Origin: Sipunculus nudus
Lineage: Eukaryota; Annelida; Sipuncula; Golfingiida; Sipunculidae
Reading direction: 5' to 3'
NCBI GenBank assembly: GCA_026874595.1
Contig: CM049321.1
Location: 6,128,979 to 6,192,978, forward strand
DNA: 64,000 bases
Position numbers and translations under genes: made by a program. The notes below the pieces were generated by a model that did not search any database, was not told where the DNA came from, and was given only the letters and a program-made list of their open reading frames with translations. Below, piece after piece: positions 1 through 13,900 of the stretch (within the stretch, counting starts at the first letter, position 1; each line of letters opens with the position of its first letter).

Positions 1-417
1 GGATGGTCTTCCCGCCCAATCATAACTGCAAATTATGCCGAACGTCAACAACAACGAGACTATTGATAGGTGTGCCGCCTCTACTTACAGTGTGTAACAA
101 AATTTTACTTACACAGGTGCACTTCCTTTGAAATTTACAACTAACACTTGTCAACGCCTAAACTGAGGCGCCTATGTCTAAATTTAACCGTACAATTAAC
201 ATCAGACGAGACACGTGTGTTCTTTAACCAACTATCTCACGTTTTTATCAAAACATGACACTCCATCAAAATGCACAATCAATTGTCAAAACAATCATCT
301 GGCCATTGTCCCTACTAGAATATGTAACACAATAACGAAGTCACAGCACTCTGGGGACAATGAAAAAGGCTCCGTTTTCTGAATAGAGTAATTTGTTTAG
401 TTTTTAACAGTTAAGAG

Positions 418-420
<3 letters not shown>

Positions 421-481
<61 letters not shown>

Positions 482-499
482 ATGTGTGTGTGTGTGTGT
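421..499. repeat. Compound microsatellite (TA)n then (TG)n
   Basis: About 42 bases of perfect TA dinucleotides (421-462) run directly into an interrupted TG tract (463-499). A short Cys-Val-repeat reading frame across it is an artefact of the TG repeat. Confidence 0.95.
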
Positions 500-734
500 A
501 AGTGGTAAACCTTACATCATGAACGGGTCTAATACGGGGAAATGGGTGTCAAGCTTTCTTATATTGATAAGCAAAACATTCTTCAACACAACTTCGTTCT
601 TGAAACATATCCTTGAGGAAATATTTGATTCGACAAGGATGATTATATAGTTGGCATAAGACCAGCGGCTTCAAATGATGTGACGTGATAACAGTATAAT
701 CAGATGAAATCATTTATACACTAAATACAACAAA

Positions 735-915
735 GCTTTTGTATATAAGTTGGTGACCTTTGATCATTGGCTCTCAAAATCAACAGTGAACTTCCCCTAT
801 GTGTGGGTGGGCCATATGTGATAGATGGTAGGTTTTTTAAAGAGTATAGCTTTTAACAAGTTGCTATATGTTTTGTTTGGGTTCAGTGAACTTGACCTCT
901 GACCTAGAGTTCTAA
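735..915. repeat. Diverged monomers of the TGACCTTTGACCT-type repeat
   Basis: This stretch has the phrases of the array at 60.65-61.95 kb: a TGACCTTTGA-like core, a cccctat-type block, a gggccatatg block and a second TGACCTCTGACCT core near 895. It is an isolated, older copy of the same family. Confidence 0.6.
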
Positions 916-2653
916 GAATTGATATAATGCGTAATTCTGTAAGAGGCTAGCCATTTTTGGAAAATGCAAGATTTCGAATGAAAAAAAAAAACTTTACCGA
1001 AATAAATTCACTGTGATATGTATTCTGCAACATGTGTGAGAGATTTTAGCAACTTACAAGTGAGACGGACTCAAATCGTAGCAGTTATACATATACTCTT
1101 TTAATTTAGTTAAGGCACCAGGAGGTCTCAGAAAAATCTTCTAAGATACCGTAAGTCAAATGACACATAGACACTTCTGCCTTAGCATCTAACGAATTCT
1201 TTTTAAATCTTCTGAAAAACCATACCCTACTTACCCAGAATGTTGAGCCAAAATGCAAAATTATGAGCTATCTGATATAATTAATCAATTGTTCATGGTT
1301 TCTTAACATTTTTTTCACCACATCACGGCACCAATAATCAATATATGCATCGTCTGTAGGTCAAATTCATCCGGGCGAAATTCATCATATTAAGATTATT
1401 TAGAATTTTATCAATACATACAACGTATATCTAGTTCTTTCAGTTTAGTATTTTATAAAATTTTAACAGACCTGTGATGAAAATTTAACGATCATTTATT
1501 ATCCATATAAAACTGTATTAATATATCAGGAAATTTTTAATAGAAAACTCGTACAACACTTCAGGAATAATCCATTATCCTTATAATAGTATTTATTTAT
1601 ATTTAGTTCTTTAATTTTGTATGAACTGTATATAATAATATATGACATCTGCACTTTGAATAACCACATGATTTAATATAAACAGTTAATTTAAATAATT
1701 TATTGTGTGTATATACATATATCATATATTCGTATAATAATGACTGTGCATGATAAAGAATCACATATTTTGTAGTCTTATTTTCATGTAACAAACGCAA
1801 TTAAATCCCGTGTTGACTATCCTCCTAACTATCTGCTGTAATAAAATGATGGCATGTAATTTTGTAGAACAGACCTTCAGGAACTTCTACCACCACTTCA
1901 AGATCTTACTTATTTAGCCCTGCACTGCTTTGTAGTTGAGCATAAATAAAATAATAAAAAAATTAATTAAAACTGCATCGAATGCCATATCCCATCGGAT
2001 GTTGTGAATTAATTTCCTTATTAGTGAATTATCAGCGAAGAAAACAACATATAAGCTTGGTTAACTTCATTTCAGGTTGGATCAGCGGATTACTGTGCGG
2101 ACTTGGATTCAGATTAATCTAAATTTGTCCCACTCTATTTACTAAAAAATTTTATTTCGGAAATGCTTTACAGAATTACATGCATAATGTTGTATTACGT
2201 CTTTTGCTCGTTCAGCCTCTATTTATTATAAAAATCTATTGAGAATTTTAACTATGTATGCCGGGATAGTAACCTTTAACACGCATAGGTAACTACAAGG
2301 TATATAGTGATGAACCAAAGTTATCTTGGCTATTGAGATAAAATTAAAAACAAATGTTAATAAATGTTTATGACGATCTCATCCAATGTTCCCAATGTAT
2401 TACAATGTATTAATGTGGAATGTCCTGATATGAGGTTGAACAAATTCTGCGGCACACCTATAGGGATACATGTGTTTGGGTAGGTATGCATTCTTCGAGT
2501 GCTTTCAACTTTTGAATTTTCATTATAGAACATTCTAGCATTACACCACACTCAAAAACACGACAGATTACACAGAGGCTCAAACAGATGCATGGAAAAG
2601 TCATAAATCACACTGAAGACAATAAAAAGACTTAAGCGGGTGTACCAGGGTGC

Positions 2654-2659
2654 TTTATT
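2654..2659 (-). terminator. Candidate poly(A) signal AATAAA of the vWD gene
   Basis: On the minus strand a canonical AATAAA lies about 0.4 kb past the stop codon at 3064-3066. No coding sequence intervenes, and a TA microsatellite lies within the implied 3' UTR. Cleavage would fall around 2630-2640. It is a motif match only. Confidence 0.45.
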
Positions 2660-2781
2660 TTCATCTAGACTTCACCTGGTGCAAGTGAATGTGAGAATCG
2701 GAGCAAGACAGATTTACTCTAAGACTGGAAATTGTTATATAATGAAAAAATTAATAATTATAATTAATGATGCAATTCTGT

Positions 2782-2784
<3 letters not shown>

Positions 2785-2834
<50 letters not shown>
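2785..2834. repeat. (TA)n microsatellite
   Basis: A perfect TA run of about 50 bases, inside the probable 3' UTR of the minus-strand vWD gene. Confidence 0.95.
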
Positions 2835-2840
<6 letters not shown>

Positions 2841-3063
2841 CCATCAGCACCATGATACCGGATATTATGCTTATTATGTTTTAGAAATGCAAAGATATGT
2901 CATAAATTTGTTTCTGTTTACAAATAATGTTTGCCGGATTCTGAGGCTTAATCCTATATCGAGATATGATAGTAATGTTCAGAGTGACGGCCAAAGCTCA
3001 TGATCAATGGTGCAGCAAGTGATCGGATAAAGTCTGTTCCCTTGTCACGTGGCAGCCTTATCC

Positions 3064-3076
3064 CTATGCAGGGCAT
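3064..3076 (-). CDS. vWD gene last coding exon: Cys-Pro-Ala then stop
   Basis: After a 265-base intron with a good pyrimidine tract and TTCGCAG acceptor, the phase-correct reading gives only CPA and then TAG (3066-3064). A closing cysteine right after the SWKVEG strand is normal for a vWD domain, so this is a plausible true C-terminus. An alternative acceptor giving a longer tail cannot be excluded. Confidence 0.6.
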
Positions 3077-3581
3077 CTGCGAAAAATAAAGAATATGTAT
3101 TTTAATTATGCAGTTATGCGCGGTCCCTTGATTGCCAAATTGCCATATCTGAAGTGTGTATTTAGCTTCCTGTTTCATTTGATGATTCACAGTTTAATGA
3201 AGTTGAGGTTTTAAAAAATTATAAAAAAAAACATAAAAAAATTCTTAAAATTCGTGTCCAAAAGTATGAAACTAATTTGGGTTTGGATGAAACCTGAGAT
3301 GATGTTTCTCAGGTGAGACGTGGGCGATTAATATATACTTACCCTTCTACTTTCCAACTGTTTATGAATGTTTCAAGTCCGTTTGGATCGTTGTTCACGT
3401 CGTCACCCTCCCTAGTTATAAGGTCGTCGTCCCTAAAATACATTAAAAATAAATAATATATAATTTTGGTATCCTCTGGCTGGAACGGACAGGGGGTAAA
3501 CTTTTTGCATCAATATTGACGACTTAGGATATTTTTTTCTTATTGGATTGGATGTAAGTCCTGTTTTACTTCATTATTCAA

Positions 3582-3632
<51 letters not shown>

Positions 3633-6600
3633 TAGTTGCTATGTATGAAAATGGGACATTATGGTCATGCAAGAAAAGAACAGATTCCAAGCCCCCCCCC
3701 CCCCCAAAAAAAAAATCGTTAAGTCTATATTTATGTTAGTAATGTTAGCAACGCTGACAGTAACGAGCCCTCAAATCCTAACTCTCACTCGAGTGCTGTC
3801 TTTGAATTACTTGTACTCGAGTACTCCAAGACACCTTACATAAATACCGTCCGCACCATATGATGCCAGTTACGTACGGAGGGGATACTTGTAGGGTTTA
3901 TAGGTTTATTTCTTCATATATGTCAAGGTCAAACTTGTTGAATGGGGACTTTTTTTAGGTCTCTGACAGTGCAAAACCGTCAAATACAATTATGTTCTTG
4001 TCAATGCCCTTGCTCATGGCCACGTTTAAGATTGATCTAAAATATGATGAGCTTTCAAACACTGACCTTTGGGCAAAAATTAGTCATAGGTGATCGAATT
4101 GCAATTATTAATTTCTAAATTTGCCCATATACTGTAAACACCACTGTTTGATTCGTTTTCCATTTTTTTCTGACGTATTCGCTTATGCTCTCGCCAAGAA
4201 ATTCGGTTTGGTTAAGTTTAGCATATAAGATTACCGAGGTGTTAATACTGGCAGGTTCACAAACTAGTCTAACTAGTAAGTGGAAAACTCAACAAAACCC
4301 TTTTTATAATGTATGCACTTACACGCCATTGCAGTTTCCACACAGGCCAGACACTATTCCGTCGAATTGGTGATCAAAGCAGAGGTCGTAACAATATCGT
4401 CCAGGCGAGCAAATTCTCATAGGTTCTTGTACGGAATCGCAGCAGAGCATGTTCTGGTCATCTTTGTAGCAATCAAACTCTTGATCCTCGTAGGGAAGCG
4501 TCACATCTTGTCCGTTCTATAAATAAAAGAAATACCCATGTTCTGGTATTTAGGTATTTGTAGAAATAATTCATTTATATCATCTGGAAATAGACAATTC
4601 ATTGATATCAACATAAAGCAGACATTGGGGAAGATCAGTACAGTTTAAGCACAATGACAACAGTTTATACTACCATCAATAATCTGGCCTGTATACGCTT
4701 TCTGATACCTTATTTCATCGAGCCACTCTGCCGTCTATTTCAAGAGATACATACTAAACTGCACGCGTTTGGGCTGAAATCAGTACTGCAAATCAAATAC
4801 GGATGGGCTTAAAAGGTCCTGTTTGAAAGGTCAGACTTAGATGCCTTATTTTTAAAATGTTAAATATTTTATATTAAATGGTAACAGCTGTGTTTAAGGA
4901 ACGGCGTAAAACAAGTGTTCTATATTCATAGAATAAGCTCAAGAGCACAAGGTAACTGATAGAATAGGGCGACTATGCCGTTGCTGGTAGAAAAAGGCGA
5001 CAATGTCATAGGTCTTTTATTTGACTGGATAAAGCGAGAATAGGTAGGATGATTTGGACACCAGAAGGATAATTAAAGCATATACCAGAAGTTGGAAAAA
5101 CGTTAATAAAGAGAACCTCAAAATAATGTAGACCACCGGGACCTCGATAAATTGGTCATATATTCTTGATGGAGATCTGATATATAAATAACACAAGAAT
5201 CGGGTTAGCGAAGAATTGTCTTATTTTTACATGGTCGCTTTACTGATGTGGTCTTAAGGCGATTTTTTTTGCTGCATTAACCCTTATTGTTAATAAGGTA
5301 TTGATATTCATAGGTAATATCAAGCTCAGCTATTTTTTTCTTTGCCGAATTGTTAACACTCCGTATAGATTGGCGTTACCTTAGATTAATTAGAATCCTT
5401 AGTTCTGAAGAAATAATATACATTAGTACGACCTCAGATAGTCTAACCTGCTGCCTAACTAAGGGCCAGTGATGTAGAGTCCACAATATCCGAGACTCTA
5501 GAACACTCGACTTAATTGCCCAGATCCTGTACCCCAAGTACAAGTCAGTGTGCGAGTCTTTAAAAAGCAGGCTCTACTCCAGAGATAACTGCAAGTCTAG
5601 ATTCGAGCCCTTCATCATTGCCCCGGATGTGTGGCCCCCATGAGATGAATGACCTGCAGTTTTATATGGAGTAATAAAGACACTTTGGTACAACACTGGT
5701 TATTCTTTATATTTACATTATTATATTTTGCGTCGGGTATTACCCGCGCCATATTGGCCGGTAGGTGCTTAACTGGTTTTCCGTAAGCCGAACTCAGTTA
5801 CGTAGTTTCAGTAAGATGGCAATGCGACTGACCCTTTAGCAAAATAAGGTCTCATTCCTCAGAAAGTATAAACAAATATAGGCAAACGACTTCTTTGCAT
5901 TGTTTCCGCGGAATTGCATGACATTACTTACTGTCGTCATTCAACCGAAGTATAAGGTTTGGTTTTCTCATATGATCTCCCAAGGCTCTAGCACATTGTA
6001 TTAATTACCGTGATTGTTCCCGGTAAGCCATGACCAGTCGTATACTATGATAATCCGAATCCGTTGTTTCAATAGTCGCATTCAACCTGATTTTCATGAC
6101 ACTTTGGGGCGATGTAAGTAGATTTGAACTACTGGTTCGAATAAAGAAAATACGCGGTATTTTAGGGTATCAGATTATCTGACTATGGCATACGAAAATT
6201 AAAACCAAAATCCTTCGTGCACTAGAACATTTAGTCAGAAAAGGGATGTTGTGTTATAAAACCGGATAAAGAATATAAATTTCCTTAATTATAACCCACA
6301 TTTGCACATTTATTTATTTATTTATTTTACTGGGTATATCACCAAAGGATCCGAAAGGCGCGTTTGGTTGTGAGTGAAGCAGGACCGCTCAGCCTTGGTG
6401 GGTAAAACACACCCTTAAGATATCACCTTGATAAACACATTACCGATTTTTACAACGATAGAGAAATCCAATAGAAAAAAATATATTGTGAACCAGGTCC
6501 TCCAAATTGAAATAACGTTCCAATTAAAGTGTCTAAGAGATAACCAATTTACCAATGTATCGACACAACCGATTAACCAACCAAGTTGCGAAGCAAACAA

Positions 6601-9600
6601 GTCGAAAACTTAATAAACATATATCTTACCACAGACACGGATGTATGGTTCATTCTATATACGCCTCCGTTTTGCCTGAAGATGATTTTGTCGGTCCAGC
6701 TGCGTCGCAGATTATTGTTTCGTCGCATTGTGATCATACCCATATCTAGCTTTCCATCATCAGTAAGAATCATATCATATGTACATACATCATTGACGTT
6801 AAAATTTAGACCATCCGGTATTGTCGTGTGAGGGTCTCCGCAGACTCTACAACATGGCCAGGCTGTAATACAAAAAAAAAACAACGGCAGCAATTAACTG
6901 TCCAAATATTCAATTTTCAACATGCATAATGATAAACATGATTTTAATTTTGTTTTCATTTTTCTGTTCATATTCAATATTCAACATTCTATTGACAGGT
7001 CCTAACAATAATAATTACTGAAAACAGTTGTTATCGAAATTAGGTTTTTAAAAGTCAATAGGGGCAATGCCGACCAAAACTGTGTGTCTGCATAAGACAA
7101 TTGAAATCAAAATTCACGAAATTTAAGAATAAGCCAAAAAAAGCCAAGAATTACATTTTTTTAAATAAATTTTAAATACTCAAAACACGGGAAGCAATAC
7201 CAGAGCATCGATCGTAACTGGGATTCTTTTAAAAGAGTCAGTTATCTCAGTCGTCTAATAGATCATTTTCAAGGTATGTCCTACAGGTAAACTGAAAAGA
7301 AATAAAACTTTAGGTAACATGCCAAGTATTTGCTCCGCTTTTTTACTAGCCAGCATTCAGCATTGCTCTGGAGCTATTAACAGAACATCACATTCATAAT
7401 CAAATAACTGGCCGATAATACGGCACATTTTGTAAACAATAACTAGTATTTTTTTCACTGCTATTCATCTATTGTACATCATTATTCAAAAGGGACATGT
7501 TTTATGAGGAATTCTGCATGTATGTTTTCCTAAGCGATGAAAAATATGTCAATTTCAATATTACCCCTAACTCTGTTTTAAGCAAGCCCTCACTGTGTGC
7601 TATACACCCCTGTTTGTAACTAATGTTTAAGTGTTCGGATCGGCATTCGATAAGAAAATAACAGTGGCATCTGCAAATAAACTACATTTTAATCTTACCA
7701 CTGATATAATTTATTTATAAAAAAAGAATTGTTGTATCAGTCGATCTAAAATTGACCCTTGTAGAATATCTGTGGGTATACGCTGCGGTGAAGATTGTCA
7801 TACAACCACACGCACTTGTCACCATGTGTCGGGGAGGGGGATGGTGATATAAAAAGCACTGCAACACTGTCGTTTTAGCATATCATATCGTTAAGCTACT
7901 TTTTCCTCCCTATTGTAAAAAAAAAATTTGCAAAATATTTTGGAGGTCATCCAGTGATCTTTATGTCGACCCCCACTCCCTCCAACCTCCCTTCATGACA
8001 AGTGCCTTTGCATTACACCCAATAAACCATAATGGGCGCTATGATGGCGTATTCCATCTGGATTTGGAGATGACCAGTACATCTTCACTCCCAGATGGTG
8101 AGAGCACACCCTTGTAGTAGAGACCTTGGCTTAGGTGTAAGCGCATGAGTCAGCTAGTTCGTGATGTGGATTAACAACCTTGGGGTACGAGCACAGCGCC
8201 CTAACCAGGACACCACTGCGCACTACTCTAGATGCGAATGGAAAATCATTTTCCCCAGGATATAACCTCTCTGGATGCTCAACCTTTTAAAAATATGACT
8301 TCATACACTTTTGTCTCTTCTCAACAATTCGCATGAGAACGCCTAATTTAATAAATCCTTAACATTTTCATTCCCTGAGATTCCTAGTGTCTATAGTTTA
8401 GTGATTGACGCGTATGACGTTTGGGCCGGTACACTGGGTGGGTAGGGTTCAAATATTGCAGGGGCCCATGCTTGATTTTCCCCAAGTTCTTAAATTAAAT
8501 ATGAAATTAGAGAAGAATATTGTTTTCTGGTAACTGGTTTGCCTTTGTCTGAAAATGACGTCACGCCAGCAGAGGACATGAGGTGAAAGATTGTGTTAAC
8601 AAGGAAGATGCTGGGGAAGGTAAACCAGTGATTGCTGGTCAGGAGGACACTAGGGTTACTTGTAATATGCTGACACTAGATAGGCTATCCCACAAGGCTG
8701 TTAGCCATAGCCCCAGCCAAAAAGGAAAATAAAGTACTCACGTTTAGGGGGTTCTACTTCGTCGCACCTGCAATGGAATGCGTGATATAATGGATGGATT
8801 AGATGGATGTTGAATAAAAAGTAATAGGTAATACACATGCGTATATATATATATGTATATATATATAAATATATATATTTTTTTTATGTGAAATTCTTCT
8901 AAAAAATTCATACCTTAATGGAACTGTTAGGGACATTCCTTATTCACAAAAAAAATTGATATTCTGCTTTCACAATATTTGAGAAATCTAATAATTAAAA
9001 CAAATCAGGAAAATCAGACTGTACATTACAACATTTCAGCCCCACCTAAGGCACTCAGGATCCTTGGTCACACGCAAAACCAGCAGCTAATGCCTCAAAA
9101 AGGAAGGTAGGCGTTCATCCCCGTGCATTTCGATGTGTTTGTACACAATATAACTCACGCAATTAAGAATAAAATATCATGTAAATTACAAAGCAATTGG
9201 AGAATCGATCAGACTTTAGTGTGGACCCAGCGCGTGATCCGGATTTAGGAATATCATCAATAACTATGCACAAATATACAGTCACTTTGGAATATGGACC
9301 GAATAAGTGAATGTATAAAGGGTTTAGGGACCCCCCCAACCATGGCGGATATTTAATTCCTAAGAAATAAGATTTCTTGTTAGAATATGTCGGTAAAAAA
9401 CTTTCAAAATTGGTTGTCTATATGAAATCAGTAGAGCATTATTTTTTAAATGAAATTTTATAAAGACAAGTTCACTAATATAGGAAGGGAATATGTGAGT
9501 AAGTGAAGTTGACATATGATACCTTAATGTAGACTAGCTGGTCTTCTTTAAGGTATCATATTTCAACTTCACTTACTCATATATACAGACTAGCACGGAA

Positions 9601-10903
9601 ATTAAAACCTTATATTATAAAGGGATAATATGTAATACTATTTTGTATTTTGTTCCGGCGATCTCTACACTGCAACAATGTGGAGCCAATTGAAAATATA
9701 GACTATATATTATATATCGGCAGACTTATTCCAAAAAGTTAGCTCCTATATTAATGCAACAATGTATTATATAAAAAATATTAATAAATAAAAATCAACC
9801 CACAAACATAAATTGCAAAATAGGTGCTGCCATACACATAGGGCATCGACTTCTTGATACCTCGACAGGATACCTCTCCCCTCAGCACACAATCTATAGC
9901 CCGTTACATTCATAATTTTTTTCTCAATTTTACTGGAAACTTTGATAGTGTAGGGTAAAGGTTTAAGTGGCTTAATTTTCATAAAAAAATAAATACCTAC
10001 ATTACATCTTATCTAACTGAAGTTTTTTTTTTAAATTATGATCAAATAGTCTACATTAAACAAGAATTCAGTCCCATATATGGACGGTAAGGTCATTGGT
10101 CATAGCAAAACCAGCTTGAGTTGACAGCTGCTGATTGGATGATGTCATTCAAAATTCTAAAAAATATAACCTACCAAAACAAAGATGGCTACTCATGCTG
10201 GGACACACCATATCATATACCAACTCATTGTGAAGAGACTAATTGTTTTAAACATTAACAGGGTTTTTATTGTAAAAATCTTATTTATCACACTAGGTTG
10301 TCATTTCCAAATGTAGTATTCCAGGAGATTATTAATAATTATAACTTTTTAGAAAATTGTCTTAAAAAGACAGGTGGCAATACGTTGGAGAAACAGAGAA
10401 TAATCAAAATATCTACTAGTTGCTTCAAATCGTTGAGTAATACCTATGAATGGGACGGTCTCTCCGGTTCCAAAGGAAATATATTACGATAATCAAGGTA
10501 ACCTCCACAATTTAATGGGCTGTTTGTTTTGTGTTGTCCTAACTCTCCACAAAATTCTTGAAAATCAATTCTTACGTTTTGCATAAAGACAAACATACCA
10601 AAGATCAAAGGAAGAGAGGCTGAAGCACAATTAATTTTTAGGCAAGGAATACCTTTTTAATATTAAATAAAATCATCATTTGACGTAGGAGTTTACAAAA
10701 CAGAAAATATACTACATTGGAAAGCTGTTGATGAAGTGGTTGGTATCATGAATATATCTAAAATAAAAATAACAAAGTGATGGTTAGACGGAAGACGCAC
10801 TTTAACTTTGCAAAACTATCATTGACTAATGTGAATGGAGACCCTGAGGTGGAACGAGCTGAAGTTTGTTTTGTGGCAAGTAATATATGGTAATATATAA
10901 CAA

Positions 10904-10969
<66 letters not shown>

Positions 10970-13900
10970 CATTGAGCAGTTACCATTACGCAATGACTAA
11001 AAATAAGTTTCAAGACACTTAATTCACCATATAACCTATGTAACGACATATTGCATTTGTCCTAGTGGTCTTCCATGTTCATAAAAATACAACCTACATT
11101 ATTTTAAAAAAATACCGCAGTTAAATTTAAAATATAATTGATAAGTGTCAGCGAATCAGATGTCATTCAACTGCCTTCTAACAATCGTTTTCCCCGTATA
11201 CGCCTGTATGTAGTTAGCGAGGAGATGTCGAGATTTCAATGTCGCTTACCATCATTCTACTCGGTATCTTACTCACAGGAATACGACTCTACTTTCTGGA
11301 GCTTGAGCGTATTGAAGACCCTTCCCCATAGTGCACTTAGACTTTTAAATGCACTAGTTATACATGTGCTATATATAGCCTACCTGACTTAATACAGTGA
11401 AACAGTCACAATAAGACCACCCGTCGCACAGTCGATGTTATTAGAAAAGTTAGTTTTTACCAATCTTAATGCCTACGGTTCTCTCAAGGGTGGTCTTTCA
11501 GACAAGTGCCATTGTACATCGAGCTGTGCGTATATGAAGGTCTGCGTGTGTGGACGAATGAATAATGATGTCTTATAAAATATTGATTTTATGAACATAC
11601 CCATCCACGACATTCCAGCTTTCGCCAAATATTTTGTACGTATCGAAGTTTCTTTCCTCCAGGACCGTGCCGTCGCTAGTGACCAGATCATCAGTTTTAC
11701 TACAATGAAAACTTATATCTTGCATCTCATGAAGCTCTTATTCCACACACAGTTTTCATATTTTTATTTATATATTGATATATTTTATTTACTTACTCAT
11801 AGCGACCGAATGGACTTGAGAATGGTGATCTTCATGCCTGCATACCAAACATATGCATTTTTTCTGTTTTTCTCTGGTTCAATTTGTCAATTTCAGATAA
11901 TTTTCATATAATTATCTCCTTCATGTATTACTGTTGATTGACCACAATAATTTAATTTAAATTAGATGTTTAAATCAGCACAATGTACTCTAGTTGATAG
12001 GCATGGGAAAAGTCTAGACAAAGATAAAATGATGCATATCAAAATTAATGGGCAAATAGGAACACAGAGACAATGTCGCATACATCAGGGAGTTTTTAAT
12101 TGTAACTGGCATTGTAATGTGCCTATATGGAATTTAATCTCTCAAGAGACATGATTGATACGAGAGCTTCCGTATTGGCTAAAACTAAGCCTGATGTAAT
12201 GATAAGTGAGAATAATTGTAATATAATGTGCCACCGCATTATCGAGACAACGCCCGTCCCAAAAATGCACAGGTCCTGCCTGATGGCTATAGTAAAATAT
12301 ACCAACGGGGCCGATTTAAAACTCACTCTCCGTTGTTGTTTCCACATAAACCGTTCATCGTGCTCGGATCTTGTCTCCACTGGTCTCCGACACAGACCTT
12401 CAGATTATAAGCACCATGCCAAAAGATTTCCACTTCCTCTGGGATAATCGTAAACTTTATGTTTGCTCCTATACTCTCTATGCGAATGGTGCCATCATCT
12501 TGGGTAGGAAAGCCCTGGATGGGGGCGACCGTGCCGTCGGGCTGTAATGTGAATTAGAGTTAAATATTATATAATATTTACCATTCATTTATCTAAACAT
12601 ATATTTATCCACACATTTGTTGGATTATTGAGTTTTCCTAAACATCTTAACAATTCTAAACACATAAACATTTCAATAATTTCTCCAACATTACCTACGA
12701 ATGGTTTAGGAAAGTTCTCATCCATCCATGGTGTATGTTTTTTTGTGCACATAGGTATAAGTATGACTATACGTCGGTTTCATTTATAGTATATTTATAC
12801 TAAAGAACCCTATTCCAATATCTGAAGTCTGTTAACAATGGAAAATCACTTGACACTGTCATAGAAATAGGACGGGAAAACCCCGATCAAATCGCACATA
12901 GCCTCCTTGTTTTTCTTTTGTTTACCTGTTTTAAACGTGTGGTAAGCCAAAATAAACGGAACGCATTCAACAAGGTTTAGATGAGCCAGAATTGTGCAAA
13001 TAGTGTTTTACAACTAAGGAAATTCAACATTCATGCTGCCAACGATCTAAGATACATATATTTTGTTTAGAACATTGTTTTGTATATTAACTTTTTTTAT
13101 ACGCTCTTACATAGGCTACAGCAGCGTTATAAAAACATTTCTTAATAGGAAAACCATAATTCATTAAATTGTATGCAGAATAAGCAAGATATCAAATAAA
13201 ATCTATAGAAGGGTTTGATGAATAACTTGCTATAAGAATTTACCGTATTTCTGTGCTGTCCCCTTCCCATTTTGGGCACATGTTTAAAGATACAATTTAT
13301 TGAGGAAATTTTAAGGCAACTTAAACAAAAAAAAAAGAGGATTTTTTTGTTCCTCTTGTATTATTCTTTTGAATATATTTGCATAACTTAGTCAACATGT
13401 TGGGGAAAGGGGCTCACGTGTGGCCGGAATTTATATTTATATATCTTCAATATTCGAGTAACTATAAAGTGGTAGTTTCTCGGTGTTATGACGTAGCTGA
13501 TTGTAGTGTTGCAGTGACTTAAGTCACCAGTATAAAAAGTTATTTTAATTTTTTATACTATCCAGGGTCGTCAAAATATGGGGTATGGGGGGGGGGTTAT
13601 TCCCCTTTTTTATTAATTTATACTGATATGATAATACTTATATTTTCTAAGAACTTTATACGTAATTATAATATATGATTAGGTATATATATTTGAAATG
13701 TATGATACGGACAAGAATATATTTGAAATTTTTCAGATGTTATATTTACAGGCCTGTGTGTGTATGTCTGCGGGTGCCCTATCCCCCCACCACCCTTGGA
13801 AGACAAATTGACTCAACTGATGATAATTAATGGAGCAGATCAGATGCAGAGCTGTTTATAAATATCCTAAAAGTATTAAACGTAATAAACTGTGGAAAAC

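Larger units (their letters stand above)
1..2650. other. AT-rich intergenic flank, no gene seen
   Basis: Apart from a TA/TG microsatellite near 0.42-0.5 kb and one diverged repeat monomer near 0.74-0.91 kb, I see no exon-like segment, RNA gene or recognisable transposon protein. The open frames here are short, AT-driven and lack splice context. It lies downstream of the 3' end of the minus-strand vWD gene. Confidence 0.5.

Noticed and set aside
462-650. Open frame starting with Cys-Val repeats
   Set aside because: It is a translation of the TG microsatellite followed by AT-rich sequence, with no splice or domain support.
8080-8215. tRNA gene
   Set aside because: Box-like motifs are present but no acceptor stem or cloverleaf; kept only as a SINE-like head.
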